The position numbers were made by a program, and so were the translations under genes. The notes under the pieces were generated by a model. The model worked only from the letters and a program-made list of their open reading frames with translations. It was not told the origin of the DNA and did not search any database. Below are positions 43,119-53,381 of a DNA stretch of 64,000 nucleotides, one piece after another; the first letter of the stretch is position 1, and each line of letters begins with the position of its first letter. The stretch spans positions 833,001-897,000 of the forward strand of contig JBBPEB010000009.1 in assembly GCA_039096225.1 (NCBI GenBank). The letters are read 5' to 3'. This stretch comes from Blastocystis sp. Blastoise. Lineage: Eukaryota; Sar; Bigyra; Opalinata; Blastocystidae.

Positions 43119-45390
43119 ATGATATAGTTATATATATCTATTTATTTGTATTATATAATTGCTTTCTATATCTATATATATGTTAAGGTTATTAAATTTT
43201 TTATGAATTAATTTTATTGTTCTTCTTTTCTTTTTTCATTTTCAACTCTTTCTGTTCTGTGATTCTCCTTATAAACCATAATATTTCCTGCTTTATATAT
43301 ACTTTTATTATTTTATATACTAATATATTGTATATATGCGTAGTTTTTAATTATGAATTATTTTCTATATTCACTATCAGGTTTTTTGTATTATAAATTC
43401 ATTTTGATTGGCTAATACAAGGTCAAAATTGGTTCGGCCAATAGAAAAAGGGCATTTTTAGAGACTTAGAATTTTTGAGAATTTTTGAATAAAAAAATAG
43501 TACTTGTTTTAAATTTGACTATAAAAATCATACTAGACATGCTTTTTAATAAAATTGACATTATTTTATTATATCAGTGGGTCACACAATATCCAAAACG
43601 TTTTTATTTATTTTAAAGTCGCAATTCTGAAGAAAATGGGGGTCAATATTTTAAAATATTTTATAGTTGTGTTTAAATTGAAGACCCTCTGAAAGTCACA
43701 AGTATGTCTAAAAGTGAATAAAAAGACCTCTATGGGACAAAACCAAAATTCAGCCAAAAAGTCAAAAATTTATATTTTTTTTACACTGAAAAATTGAGCC
43801 GAGCCTATTTGTTCCATGGGCAGTCAGACCAGAGTTTTGAATTTTTAAAATATTTACGGGAATAATTTTCTTGTTTAAAACTGAGTCTATTTTTATTTTA
43901 TTATATATCAGAGGACATAAGAATTTTAAAAGACTTTTTTCATTTTATTCTATCATGACTTAAAGTTCCGCATACAAAGAGTATGTCAAAACTTATAAAA
44001 AAACTACTTTTCCTCAGAATCAAAGAAAAGTCTTTTAAAGAGTTGTTTTGAGAGTTAATTATGTATTATAAAAACGTTTTATGTCAGAATTAATAGTTTT
44101 TAGACGAGTTAGTCAACAGATCAGAGAGTCAACAAAAATGAGTAATTTTTTAAAACCTGAAAGTAGTGGGATACAATAATGTTGTGTCAATAGTGTAATA
44201 TATAATTGTTAAAACTTGTTACTTTAGTATTGAGTCATAAAAATTTAAAAAAAAATTAAAAATGAATTTTTATGAAAATTTTTAGTATTTGACTAAAAAA
44301 TTGACTTTAAATATGAATTTATCTTTATTTTTAATTTGTTGTATACAAGCAGATCTAGTGACTGCTATGCATATCTTAGGTGTTTTCCATACAGGTATAT
44401 ATTATATCATAATTTATTTATTGAATATTTCCTATTTTTTTATATAATTCTTTTAGGTTCTTGATTCTGGCTTCCCGTCTGCGTTCAAACAGTCTCTTCA
44501 GTCACTATTAGAAGTGTTTACCAAAAACGGGTTGATGCTATTTATCTATTTGGTAAGGTATTTTTTTCCATTTCTTTTTTATTTTTTTTTAGGTTCTTTT
44601 CGGTTCTACTAACTCAAAACACTGTCAAACAACAACCATATATGTTATCAATAGTATATAAATATCGTATATATTTTTTTTCGTTTGCATTAACATTTTT
44701 CTTTTTTTTTCTTTTCCTATATTAATATCCTTAATTTAGTTCATGTAGCGTACGGTGTCTCACACACTTTCACTATTATCGACTTTGTTATTAACTTTTA
44801 TAAAATAAAAATTACATCATAAAATCCAGAACACAATTCTGAAAATGACTGTTAAAGAAATTTTTCAAAAATTCTAAATTTCTGGCTAAAAAACGGAAAA
44901 AACCATTTTCGCACAAATTTTTAACCAAAATTATTGGATTATTTTTATTTTATCCAATATTTTTCATTTTTATAAAAACACTTATTTTTCGTTTTTCATT
45001 TTTTATTGTTTTCTTATTTTTCCTATATCACTTCACATACTCTATATTTATTTTTATAAAATTGACTTTTATTGACGGGTTAGTCTTATAAATAGTTTTG
45101 ACGGGTGAATTAGTTTATATTTACAACTTGACAACATATCAATACACACATCACTAACTTTAAACTCTAAAATGGTTTCAGTTGTTATGATACTGACCTC
45201 AACTACTCTGAAACAACAATAATTCCTTTAAATAACAACAAAAGTCAAACTGATATCCGACACATTCCTTCTTTATAAACTTATTTGAGTTTATTCAAGT
45301 TATTTAGAATCAATACATGTCATAAGTATATCTTTTAGTTGTTTAAAAAGTTTTAATAAGAAAATATTTGATAATAGAAATTTTGATGTT
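43119..45390. other. left part of the gene desert
   Basis: No open frame of note. Sequence between 43.4 and 45.4 kb is unlike the introns: it has many GTCA, TTGAC and AAAAGTC words and looks like decayed repeat. Around 44.34-44.58 kb two short open segments separated by a GT...AG-like gap resemble a gene remnant (see findings). Confidence 0.5.
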
Positions 45391-45760
45391 TTGATAGTAT
45401 AGTTTGTTATTCGTCTTTCTCCTTGAGTTTTGGGTATTTTTTAAAAATAGAAGTATAATTATAATTAAGATAAGCTATTGCAGATACATATTTTTTATTT
45501 TATCTAAATATTTAATATTGACTGAGAAACATTCATTTATATGAAAAACATAAAAATGAAAATTTTCAAAAAAGGGTATAGTTTGTTATTGTGATTTCTC
45601 AATCAATTCTTAATAAAATAAAAAGGTTAAAACATATTTAGAAACTAGACATGTCATAGCAGATACATATTTTTCATTTTTTTAATTAATTGAAAACTCA
45701 GGTCACAAGAGTCAATAGTTGAACTCAATAAAAAATGACTTTCAAAAAATTTTCTTAAAA
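45391..45760. repeat. diverged tandem repeat, unit about 180 bp
   Basis: The words TATAGTTTGTTATT (45400 and 45579) and GCAGATACATATTTTT (45480 and 45660) recur at 180-base spacing with intervening similarity. At least two copies; a more diverged one may lie near 46330 (GGGTATACTTTATAAC). Confidence 0.6.
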
Positions 45761-46801
45761 AGTTTTCATTTGTTTTTTGTTAATATTTTCATCATTAACA
45801 ATTTTATTTGACATTTGACTTTATATTTAAAAACTACATACCAAAATAAACATATTTTACAATTTTATTTTGTTTTTAAAAGACTTTAACAACACATCAC
45901 CAGACAATGTTAACTCAATAAACTCTTAAAACGTTTTAATACGTGTTTAGTACCACTCATAGACACTGTACGTGACTTATTTGAAAAAGTTAAGACAACA
46001 TGTTGAACTGATACAGACAATGTTTGTCTTAAAAAGTTAGTTATGAGTCTTTATGAGTTGTATATGTCATAAATAAGCTTAAAATAAATAAATTTGTTTT
46101 TAATTGTCTTTAATTAGTGAAATAAGTCGTTTAAAAAGAAGAAAGCATTTTGGATACTATAGTTTATTTTGACAATTTTTCCATCAATATTAATTTAAAT
46201 AAAATAAATAAATCTTATTTATAAACTAGACAACATATAGTTTATATATTTATAAAAATATTATCAAAATATAAAATAACTTTTGAGATAAAAAATTATA
46301 TATGCAAAACATAAAAAAATTAATTTTTGAAAAAAGGGTATACTTTATAACATTAATTTCTCAGTCAATATTTAATTATATTTAATAATTTTAATAAATA
46401 AATACATAGAATAAAACATATTATTAATATAATTTTTAATATTTGAGATTAATAAAAAAATGAGTTCAGTAGAGTCAATAGTGTAACATGTTAAAAAACT
46501 GAAAATTGAAAAATCTTTTTTCTCAAAATTTTCTGAAAGTTGACAAATCAAATTCATATTTGACAAATAATTTTTATATATTTGTAAACTAGACCTTATA
46601 TGTATTGCATTTCTTAAAAAATTAGTCAAAAATAAGTTAGACGAGTGTATGAGTATATGCACATGTTGACTCATAATTTTGTAAAAAGTAGTTAAATATG
46701 TCCTAAACCACATATCAAAGCAATTCTATAAATATTATCACTTTATAATGAGTTTAAAGGGTAAAATAATTTTGAATTGTCTGTTTGACTGTCTTAAGTG
46801 A

Positions 46802-47540
46802 AGAGATTCAATACACTTTTTATAAAAATGAGTATTAGAGTGTTTAATGTTTATAATAATAAAAGAATTGTTTGAAATAAAGGTGGTTGTGTGTTTGACC
46901 AAAATGTTAAAATGAGTCTATTTTTCTAAAATGGTTACAATAAGTATATATTGAGTGTTTTTAGAGTGTTTCATATTAAAATCTACAATAAATAAACATT
47001 TTAAGTTGTTCAAAAAATTATTTTTTTAGAATTACAATAGTTAAGTCAAGAGATTCAAGTCACTTTTTATAATAATAATAAATAGACTTATTATAGAATA
47101 TAAAATATTAAAAATTAGTTTAATTAAACATGGTTGACTGTTTGATAGGAGTGTTAAAATGGGTAAAAAGATTTTAATTGTTTCTAAAACTGTATAATAC
47201 GTTTTTATGTTACTAAATACAAAATTATTATTGTTTAAAGAATGTTTTTTGTCTTTCAAAAGAACTCATTTTTTGTAATTGTGACTTTAAACAAAAGAGA
47301 TTCAAGTTATTTTTTACAAATTAAAATAATAAATTAAATATATATGTATATTAATATAAAATTCGTTTTAATAAAAGTGGATATGTGTATTTAAAAACGT
47401 TAAAATCTTTTAGAGTTTTTTAAAAATAACTTATTTGTTTTATAAACTATATTTTATGTATAATAGGTAAAGTTTCCAAAGTATTTAAATCTATTTAGTT
47501 ATGAAATGGAATGTAATTTTTGGTTTATATTTAGTTTTTC
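46802..47540 (-). repeat. satellite array, unit about 247 bp, inverted relative to the right array
   Basis: AGAGATTCAA recurs at 46802, 47049 and 47296, exactly 247 bases apart, each followed by a run like (A/G)T(A/C)ACTTTTTATAAA and an AATGTTAAAAT block. The reverse complement aligns with the units at 54.6-56.2 kb, for example ATTTTGGTCAAACACAC with CATTTGGTCATACACTT, and GTATTGAATCTCTT with ATATTGAATCTCGT. Confidence 0.75.
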
Positions 47541-48510
47541 GTTTCATTTAATGAAATGATTTTGATAACACTATAAAAATTGAATTAAACTTGAATTAAT
47601 TAATTTTAAATAATGAAAAGATAATTTCTCTATAAATATTCTCTTTTACTTAAAACGAATAGATTCTATTAATGATAAATATTAAAATAAGACTCTAATT
47701 TTTTTGTTTATTATATAAAGTAATAAATATCTTTTAATTATTAAGAGTACTTTTGTATTAATAATTCAAACTAAAATAAGTATAATAAAAGAAAAATTAT
47801 AATATTTATCAAATAATATCAAGATATGATTACTATTTATATAATTAAACATTTATTAATTGAGAAAAGCTGTATAATAAAATTTCTAAAATATTTATAT
47901 AATAGTATATATAAAAGGAAAGGATAAAATATAAAAAAACAAATAGATATCAAAATTATAATATTTTAAAAATAAAACAAAACAATATATGAAAAGAATA
48001 TATAATGTTTTTTTTAGACAAGAGAATAAGCTATTTCTCACAATAATAATTATATAGACTAATTCAAATAAAACATAAATATTTAAAGGTAGGGTATAAG
48101 TGATAATAATATGTTTTAAAAGAAAAAGTATTTTATAATCATATTGATATTATTTAAAATACTAAATATTTATAAAACTAAATGAATTGATAAAATACAT
48201 AGAAAGTTATAAATGAAATAACAAAGAAAAGTGAATTAATATTGAAAACTAAATAGAAATAGAAATAGAAATAGAAATAGAAATAGAAATAGAAATAGAA
48301 ATAAGATCAAAAATAAAACACAAGAGTTAATTAATTATCATTGATAAACAATAAATATATATAATCAATAATAAAAATGGCTAAAATAATACTAAATAAA
48401 AAAGGAAATAATACTCAAAAACATATAGAATGTTAAGTAAGAATTATCAATATGTATGAATTAAATTATTTAAAATACTAAATTGAAAATTAAGATTAGA
48501 AGATAACATA
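47541..48510. other. AT-rich desert with a hexanucleotide repeat
   Basis: No gene. Includes a clean (AAATAG)n run of about eight copies at 48249-48302. GC is extremely low up to the abrupt hairpin at 48511. Confidence 0.7.
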
Positions 48511-48631
48511 TTAATTCTTCCGTTCTTCGAACTGCAGAAGGGGGTATGCAAACCCCGCATAGAGTCTGCGCGACGCGCGCAGCCATAAGCGGGGAAGACA
48601 TCCCCCTTTTTGTTCTCGACGGAAGAATTAA
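48511..48631. repeat. GC-rich nested hairpin with 13-bp terminal inverted repeats
   Basis: TTAATTCTTCCGT (48511-48523) pairs with ACGGAAGAATTAA (48619-48631). Inside, AAGGGGG pairs with CCCCCTT, CCCCGC with GCGGGG, and CTGCGCG with CGCGCAG around an ACG loop, all nested. The core is mostly G+C in a region of very low GC. It could be a structured RNA, a foldback mobile element or a replication/telomere-type hairpin. No known ribozyme core was recognised. Confidence 0.8.
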
Positions 48632-49370
48632 TAACATTTCTGAAGTAAAATAACCATGGGAGTGTAGGGTAGTGTGTGTGTGTATTTATTTTTTCCCATG
48701 TTTATTTATTTTTAATTTATTTGTGTTCCGATTCCAACGTGAAACGTAAAGTGATCAAGGAGAAACTCATAGTAATCATAAAAGAAATAAAATACACAGT
48801 CCAACCCTCCCCTTTACAGGGAATATTCATGGGAAATGGCTCCATCGTTGGTAAAGTGAGTAAAATAATCACGGGAATACAGAAAGAAATACGAAAAGAA
48901 GCACAGAATGTGCTAAATAAACACACACCCCGACCCTCCCTTTATATAGAGAAAAGATGAAATGGATGGTTCTATCTAAAAAGAAATAATAGAAATAATC
49001 ACGGGAATATATAAAAATAAAAATGTATGTATAGTGATCAATAAATAATATAAAAAGTCATGATAATCATAAAAAAATTTATATAAAAAGAGTAAAGTGA
49101 TCAAGGTATGTATTTATAGTGGGTGAAAGAAAAGCTGGTGGTGGTGTGGTCTTGTAAAAAGATGTACCCACCACCACGATTATAACGAGAGACTTTTGGA
49201 AACAAGGGTGACCGTTATGGAAATAGGATGCGTCATCGTGAATTGTCCAATCAAATTGCTTAAAAATGTAAAAATGAGGGATTTTGGAACACAAAAACAC
49301 AATTATAATAGGGAAACTGGGGAAACTAATTGTGTTCCAGTTGTTTTATGTGGCGGAATGTATATCAATT
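48632..49370. other. non-coding segment with short dispersed repeats
   Basis: Between the hairpin and the first virus-like gene. Contains repeated words AAATAATCACGGGAATA (48862, 48988), GTAAAGTGATCAAGG (48747, 49092) and CAACCCTCCC/CGACCCTCCC. Open frames at 48676-48960 and 49196-49423 are not convincing; the second runs straight into the HSE array. Confidence 0.5.
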
Positions 49371-49420
49371 TTCTAGAACATTCTAGAACATTCTCGAAAC
49401 TTCTAGAACATTCTAGAACA
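49371..49420 (+). promoter_or_regulatory. heat-shock-element array before the first tyrosine recombinase
   Basis: Five contiguous 10-bp units: TTCTAGAACA twice, TTCTCGAAAC, then TTCTAGAACA twice. This is a continuous alternation of TTC and GAA with 2-base spacers, i.e. ten inverted nGAAn pentamers, the exact binding pattern of eukaryotic HSF. It lies 87-136 bases before ATG 49507. Confidence 0.8.
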
Positions 49421-49506
49421 TGAGAATCTTAGATATTTTATTTTGATTTTCTTATGTATTATTCTTTTGAAAATAGAAGTTTTAAATATTCTACTTGAGA
49501 AAATCA

Positions 49507-50442
49507 ATGAAAAATACGAATTATGACAAGTATCTTTCTGTTATACAAAATTCAAATTATTCTGATATTTGGAAAAAACGTTTAACCAATTATTTCAATT
49601 TATATATTTTCCCATTACCATTTAAAAAGTTCTCAGAATTCTTAAAGAATCCTTATTCATTCATGGATTATATGGTAAATGAGCGTAAAATCAAAATTAG
49701 TCCAATGAAATCGTTATGTGAATTGATTTTATTTATTATACGTAATGTTTCTTCATTAAATAAAGAAGGTATTTTAAATAAATGGTGTGAATTTTATGTG
49801 ATTATCAATTCAATGTATGAAAAATATCTGGATAATAAGAAACGTACTTTGATTCAAGATCTTATTAAAGATGGTATTACGACTCCTTATTTACATGAAT
49901 ATCACGATAAATTAGAAAATTATAATCCATTACGATTAATATTAGATTTTTACTCCTATCTTCCTCCTGCTCGTGCTGATTATGCTCAATTATTCATTCT
50001 ATCACCAGAAGATACTATTGATCCAGCTATTCATAAGAATTATATTGTTTATGATAAAGAGAAACATACTGGTTCTATTCTATTAAATGATTATAAAACT
50101 GCTGGTAAATACTCTACAATTCAATTAGATGCACCAAAAGAATTGATTGAAGATCTAGAATTACTCTTAAAAAGAAATCCAAATCGTAAATTTATATTTG
50201 AATCTTCTGTACGAACTGGATTTACTACTAAAGCATTTGATTGGTTTGTGAATAAGCATTTAAAACAAATCCATCCAAAATTAACCATTAATGCATTAAG
50301 AAAATTATATGCTACAACTACAACCAATACATTCCAAGATATAGAAAATTCTGCTTCTGCTTTATGTCATAATGATTATACACATATTAATTCTTATGTA
50401 TCTTTAGAAAATAATAATTTATTTAAAAAATTAATTGAATAA
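49507..50442 (+). CDS. tyrosine recombinase (integrase) 1
   Basis: ATG 49507 is preferred over an upstream in-frame TTG; 311 residues, no intron. The C-terminal half fits a tyrosine recombinase: LPPARADYAQLFI holds the first catalytic Arg in the PP.R.DY form seen in integrases of Polinton-like and algal viruses, LLNDYKTAGKYSTIQLDAP the beta-hairpin Lys, TINALRKLYATT the second Arg, and HNDYTHINSYVS the likely nucleophile Tyr. The N-terminal half is a plausible helical core-binding domain. Such enzymes integrate DNA by strand exchange. An HSE array precedes it; its neighbours are on the minus strand. Confidence 0.82.
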   Translation: MKNTNYDKYLSVIQNSNYSDIWKKRLTNYFNLYIFPLPFKKFSEFLKNPYSFMDYMVNERKIKISPMKSLCELILFIIRNVSSLNKEGILNKWCEFYVIINSMYEKYLDNKKRTLIQDLIKDGITTPYLHEYHDKLENYNPLRLILDFYSYLPPARADYAQLFILSPEDTIDPAIHKNYIVYDKEKHTGSILLNDYKTAGKYSTIQLDAPKELIEDLELLLKRNPNRKFIFESSVRTGFTTKAFDWFVNKHLKQIHPKLTINALRKLYATTTTNTFQDIENSASALCHNDYTHINSYVSLENNNLFKKLIE

Positions 50443-50515
50443 TTTTATGTTTTCATGCTTGTTTTGTTTTAAATTTGAATATAACTAAACAACTAGTAAT
50501 AAAAGGATATAAAAA

Positions 50516-50890
50516 TTAATTAAAAGGTAAGAAAGATAGATTATTATTATTATTTTGATATTGATTTTGTTGTTGATTACTTTTCATAGTTGGCATAAAC
50601 ATATTATTGGGTTGAATAAGATTTTTATCATCTTGATATTGATTCTCATTCTTCATATATTGTTTATCCAATAGCATTTCAAGACGTTGATGAATCACAG
50701 GATCATCTATATAAAGTAGCATATTTCTACAATAACTTAGTTGTAAATCACTAAGATTTTTGTTGTTATTGTTATTTAAAAATTGTTCTAATAGATTCGC
50801 TATTTCATTCTTTTTGGATTTAATTCCTTCTTCTTTTAGATTCTTCATCACACGACAAAAATAAGAATAACTAAGATATTTCTTGTTCAT
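50516..50890 (-). CDS. small Asn/Gln-rich virus-like-region protein, unknown
   Basis: 124 residues from ATG 50890 to TAA 50516. The N-terminal 90 residues are helical and charged (SYSYFCRVMKNLKEEGI, NEIANLLEQFLNNNN, VIHQRLEMLLDKQYM). The rest is Asn/Gln-rich low complexity ending LSFLPFN. No motif recognised. It has its own HSE array at 50986-51008 and is convergent with recombinase 1. Confidence 0.6.
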   Translation of the reverse strand: MNKKYLSYSYFCRVMKNLKEEGIKSKKNEIANLLEQFLNNNNNKNLSDLQLSYCRNMLLYIDDPVIHQRLEMLLDKQYMKNENQYQDDKNLIQPNNMFMPTMKSNQQQNQYQNNNNNLSFLPFN

Positions 50891-50985
50891 TATTTAAATT
50901 AACCAATGATTAAACAAAACAAATTAATTATATAAAACACTAATATAATAAATTAAAGATTCTACAAATAGAGCCAGTTCAAAAT

Positions 50986-51008
50986 GAATGTTCTAGAATG
51001 TTCTAGAA
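50986..51008 (-). promoter_or_regulatory. heat-shock-element array
   Basis: GAATGTTCTAGAATGTTCTA then GAA gives five alternating GAA/TTC pentamers with 2-base gaps. It sits 96 bases upstream of the 124-residue protein's ATG at 50890 and just past the protease stop. Confidence 0.75.
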
Positions 51009-51012
51009 GGTT

Positions 51013-51606
51013 TTAACAAGGCATAAGATTTCCATTAGAAAGTAAATAAAGTAAAGAATAATAAAAGCAACCATTTGCATTACTTGTAGTTTTTTGGTGT
51101 TGAATAGGATTATACTGAATATTATGATTTTGAATAAATGATTTTGAAAAAGTAGGTTCATTTCCTAATGACGAATAGTGTTCTATATTTTTATTACCAT
51201 TATAAATAACAGCTTCAAAATGACCATTATAAGGATCACTAGGACTTTCATGAAAGATCATATTAAATTTAGTTTGATCTTGATCTATATTTTGTTCAAA
51301 ATCATCATAACTATTATAATAATTATAAGATTGAGAATTCGTTTTATTTAATTGTTTCATAACATTTTCAGCACGATCACAAGCAACAGAAGAGGTAGGT
51401 TTATTTAAATAAGCATAATTATATAATTGAGATATTAAAGAATTGGGTATATTACAATATTGAGATAGAGTTTGTTTGAAATTATCAGGGGATCTAGGAG
51501 TAACATGACGAGTTTTATCAGATATAATAGGATTATCGCAATTCATTGAATTTTGAATTAATTTCTCATCTTTACTCTTTACCAGATCCCCTCCCCTGAG
51601 TTTTTT
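51013..51606 (-). CDS. Ulp1/adenain-like maturation protease, probably expressed by -1 frameshift
   Basis: This frame lacks an ATG at its 5' end and overlaps the structural precursor in the -1 frame, entering at the slippery site 51606-51600. Just after entry it reads KKLRGGDLVKS, a Gly-Gly cleavage-like site. The C-terminal half shows the order of an adenovirus/Polinton-type cysteine protease: YNGHFEAVIYNGN (His), HYSSLGNEPTF (where DSxG is usual, here SSLG), NPIQHQKTTSNANGCFYYSLL (Gln and nucleophile Cys) and LLYLLSNG. These enzymes cut capsid precursors during maturation. The acidic residue of the triad being Ser or Asn is unusual. The first in-frame ATG (51546) lies 3' of the cleavage site. 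An OTU-like reading is less likely because of the His-before-Cys order. Confidence 0.65.
   Translation of the reverse strand, partial: KKLRGGDLVKSKDEKLIQNSMNCDNPIISDKTRHVTPRSPDNFKQTLSQYCNIPNSLISQLYNYAYLNKPTSSVACDRAENVMKQLNKTNSQSYNYYNSYDDFEQNIDQDQTKFNMIFHESPSDPYNGHFEAVIYNGNKNIEHYSSLGNEPTFSKSFIQNHNIQYNPIQHQKTTSNANGCFYYSLLYLLSNGNLMPC
51487..51606 (-). other. -1 ribosomal frameshift signal (A AAA AAC plus downstream stem)
   Basis: On the minus strand the zero frame reads TCA AAA AAC, so A AAA AAC (51606-51600) is in the exact X XXY YYZ register. Seven bases later AGGGGATCT (51592-51584) can pair perfectly with AGATCCCCT (51495-51487), a 9-bp stem with an 88-nt loop; a competing pairing uses TCAGGGG with CCCCTGA. 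The zero frame stops seven codons after the site. Confidence 0.75.
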
Positions 51607-53306
51607 GATAACATATACTTCTTTTCTTTCCAAAACATTTGTTCACCTCTATCTAATATTTCATTATTATCCATCTTCTGTTTTATAATTTGTAATTGTT
51701 TTAAATCATTTTTAGCTACTTTACGTTTCCTTTGAGCTACTTGTGCAGGTATTACAAAATCTGTATAAGCTGATACTATTGGAGGTAAATCACCACCTCT
51801 TTTCTTTTTAGCTTCTTTTCCTCTTCTCATTCGTTCTAAGAATTCTTCTTTACTTAATTTAACACGACCACCATATCCTCTACGTTTAGCTCTTCTTGCA
51901 GCTATTCGTTTATCCCTTTCATCTTCTTTCCATTTTCTATCGACTTTTTCTTTATCATTTTGAGGAAAACCATAAATCTTATAAGGATAACTTTGTTCAT
52001 CACGAGACATGGGTTTATAAGGTTGAGGAGGTTGTTGAGTTTGTGGATGTCTTGGTGTATCATTTTGAGGTATATCAAATGTATCAACATTCAATTCAGG
52101 TTCAATTTCTGGTTGTGGTTGAATGGGTGCTGCTGGAGGAGGTGGTTGACGAACAGGAAGATTCTTTCTAAGTTGTTGTTTCATACTGTGCAAATCTCTT
52201 AATGGTTGTACTTCTTGATCTAATAATTCTGATTGTCGTTCAACTGTATCGTAACCATCATTAATTGTTCCCATTACTATACCATTACCTATTTGCTTTT
52301 TCATTTCATTTAATGCTTGTTGACGTTTTAATTTTTCCATTTCAAATTCCATATCATTTAATTCACTTGATTGTTGTGCCAAATGTGTATCATAATAAGC
52401 TTTTCTACCTTTAGCAAAAGAATCCATACCTTTATCAACTACACCTAGAAGAGATGGTGCTATAGTTGTAAATGAGTCCCAGAACCCACCACCTCTTTTT
52501 ACTCTTAATATACCATCACCACTTTGAGCTGAATCTAAATCTATATATTTTGGTATAATAGAGGGTCTTAACATTCTTCTTAATTTTGGATTAATAATCA
52601 TTTTCTTATTTTTAATTGCATTCATAATTGCTGAAGCAACAGATATAGGAATTTTTCCACCACGTTTAATTTTATGTTCATAGAATCTTTTGAATTCATC
52701 ATCAAGATCATGATGACCGTCACCAACATATTGAGCTAAAATAGCTAATGCATCACGAGCTTTTCTATTAGCTTTTTTATCTACAATAGCATCTCTTATA
52801 TCTAATACATTTCGTTGATACATATCTTTTACTTTATTTTTAATTGCATCACCAATACCAGAACCTTGATTATTCTCAAATTTATTGATTTCTGATTTAT
52901 TTGGAATAATTCCTCTACCAGATTTACGTCTTGGTTTACATGGATTTAATACTTTATATTGACGATCTTCACCATCTATTTTATCTTCTTCTGGACCAGC
53001 TGCTTTCATTACACCTTTACCTGCTGCTCTAGCACGAATTAATGCACCATTTCCTTGTGGAACAGCATCTTTACCAAATGTTTTAGAACGATCTACATAA
53101 TCATCTTCTTTACCATCATGTATTTCTTTACTTTCTAAAGTAGACACAGGCATAGATGAATTTGGACCTATTTCATGAAATATTGGATTATATTGATCCA
53201 TTTTATGTAATGGTTGTGTATTATATCGCCTATATTCTTTTCCAGTTGAAATTAAATTCATACCAAAAGTACCAGGACTTGGCATTCCTAATATACAACT
53301 TTGCAT
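51579..53306 (-). CDS. structural polyprotein precursor with RGG processing sites (pVI/core-like)
   Basis: 575 residues, ATG 53306 to TAA 51579, basic and low in hydrophobics. It contains Gly-Gly motifs that look like adenain-type cleavage sites: IKRGG|KIP (215-217), VKRGGG|FW (271-274) and KKRGG|DLPP (503-505), plus GRGI and GSGIG near 130-152. Right after the second site comes an amphipathic helix (FWDSFTTIAPSLLGVVDKGM), reminiscent of adenovirus pVI's membrane-active helix. The middle is coiled-coil (DMEFEMEKLKRQQALNEMKK) and a Pro/Gln-rich linker and Arg/Lys-rich segments follow. The protease in the -1 frame adds a fourth site, so the long product would be a precursor carrying its own protease. 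No HSE array lies within the 75 bases upstream, so it may be co-transcribed with the preceding 53675-53382 gene. Function is inference; no sequence homologue recognised. Confidence 0.6.
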   Translation of the reverse strand: MQSCILGMPSPGTFGMNLISTGKEYRRYNTQPLHKMDQYNPIFHEIGPNSSMPVSTLESKEIHDGKEDDYVDRSKTFGKDAVPQGNGALIRARAAGKGVMKAAGPEEDKIDGEDRQYKVLNPCKPRRKSGRGIIPNKSEINKFENNQGSGIGDAIKNKVKDMYQRNVLDIRDAIVDKKANRKARDALAILAQYVGDGHHDLDDEFKRFYEHKIKRGGKIPISVASAIMNAIKNKKMIINPKLRRMLRPSIIPKYIDLDSAQSGDGILRVKRGGGFWDSFTTIAPSLLGVVDKGMDSFAKGRKAYYDTHLAQQSSELNDMEFEMEKLKRQQALNEMKKQIGNGIVMGTINDGYDTVERQSELLDQEVQPLRDLHSMKQQLRKNLPVRQPPPPAAPIQPQPEIEPELNVDTFDIPQNDTPRHPQTQQPPQPYKPMSRDEQSYPYKIYGFPQNDKEKVDRKWKEDERDKRIAARRAKRRGYGGRVKLSKEEFLERMRRGKEAKKKRGGDLPPIVSAYTDFVIPAQVAQRKRKVAKNDLKQLQIIKQKMDNNEILDRGEQMFWKEKKYMLSKNSGEGIW

Positions 53307-53381
53307 TTTTTTATTTCAATTATAAAATTATTTATAAACAAAACAAATATATTAATAAAAAATAAATTTAACATTAAAAAT

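Noticed and set aside
48511-48631. Known ribozyme (twister, hammerhead, HDV-like, pistol)
   Set aside because: Checked for conserved cores by eye; the nested stems do not show any of them. Left as an unclassified hairpin.
48676-48960. 94-codon frame after the GC hairpin
   Set aside because: Overlaps dispersed short repeats; hydrophobic then Lys-rich with no motif; lacks an HSE array, unlike the element genes.
49196-49423. 75-codon frame ending in LEHSRT repeats
   Set aside because: The repeat residues are a translation of the HSE array itself.
51013-51633. OTU-type deubiquitinase for the protease frame
   Set aside because: OTU enzymes have Cys before His; here His precedes Gln and Cys as in Ulp1/adenain proteases.
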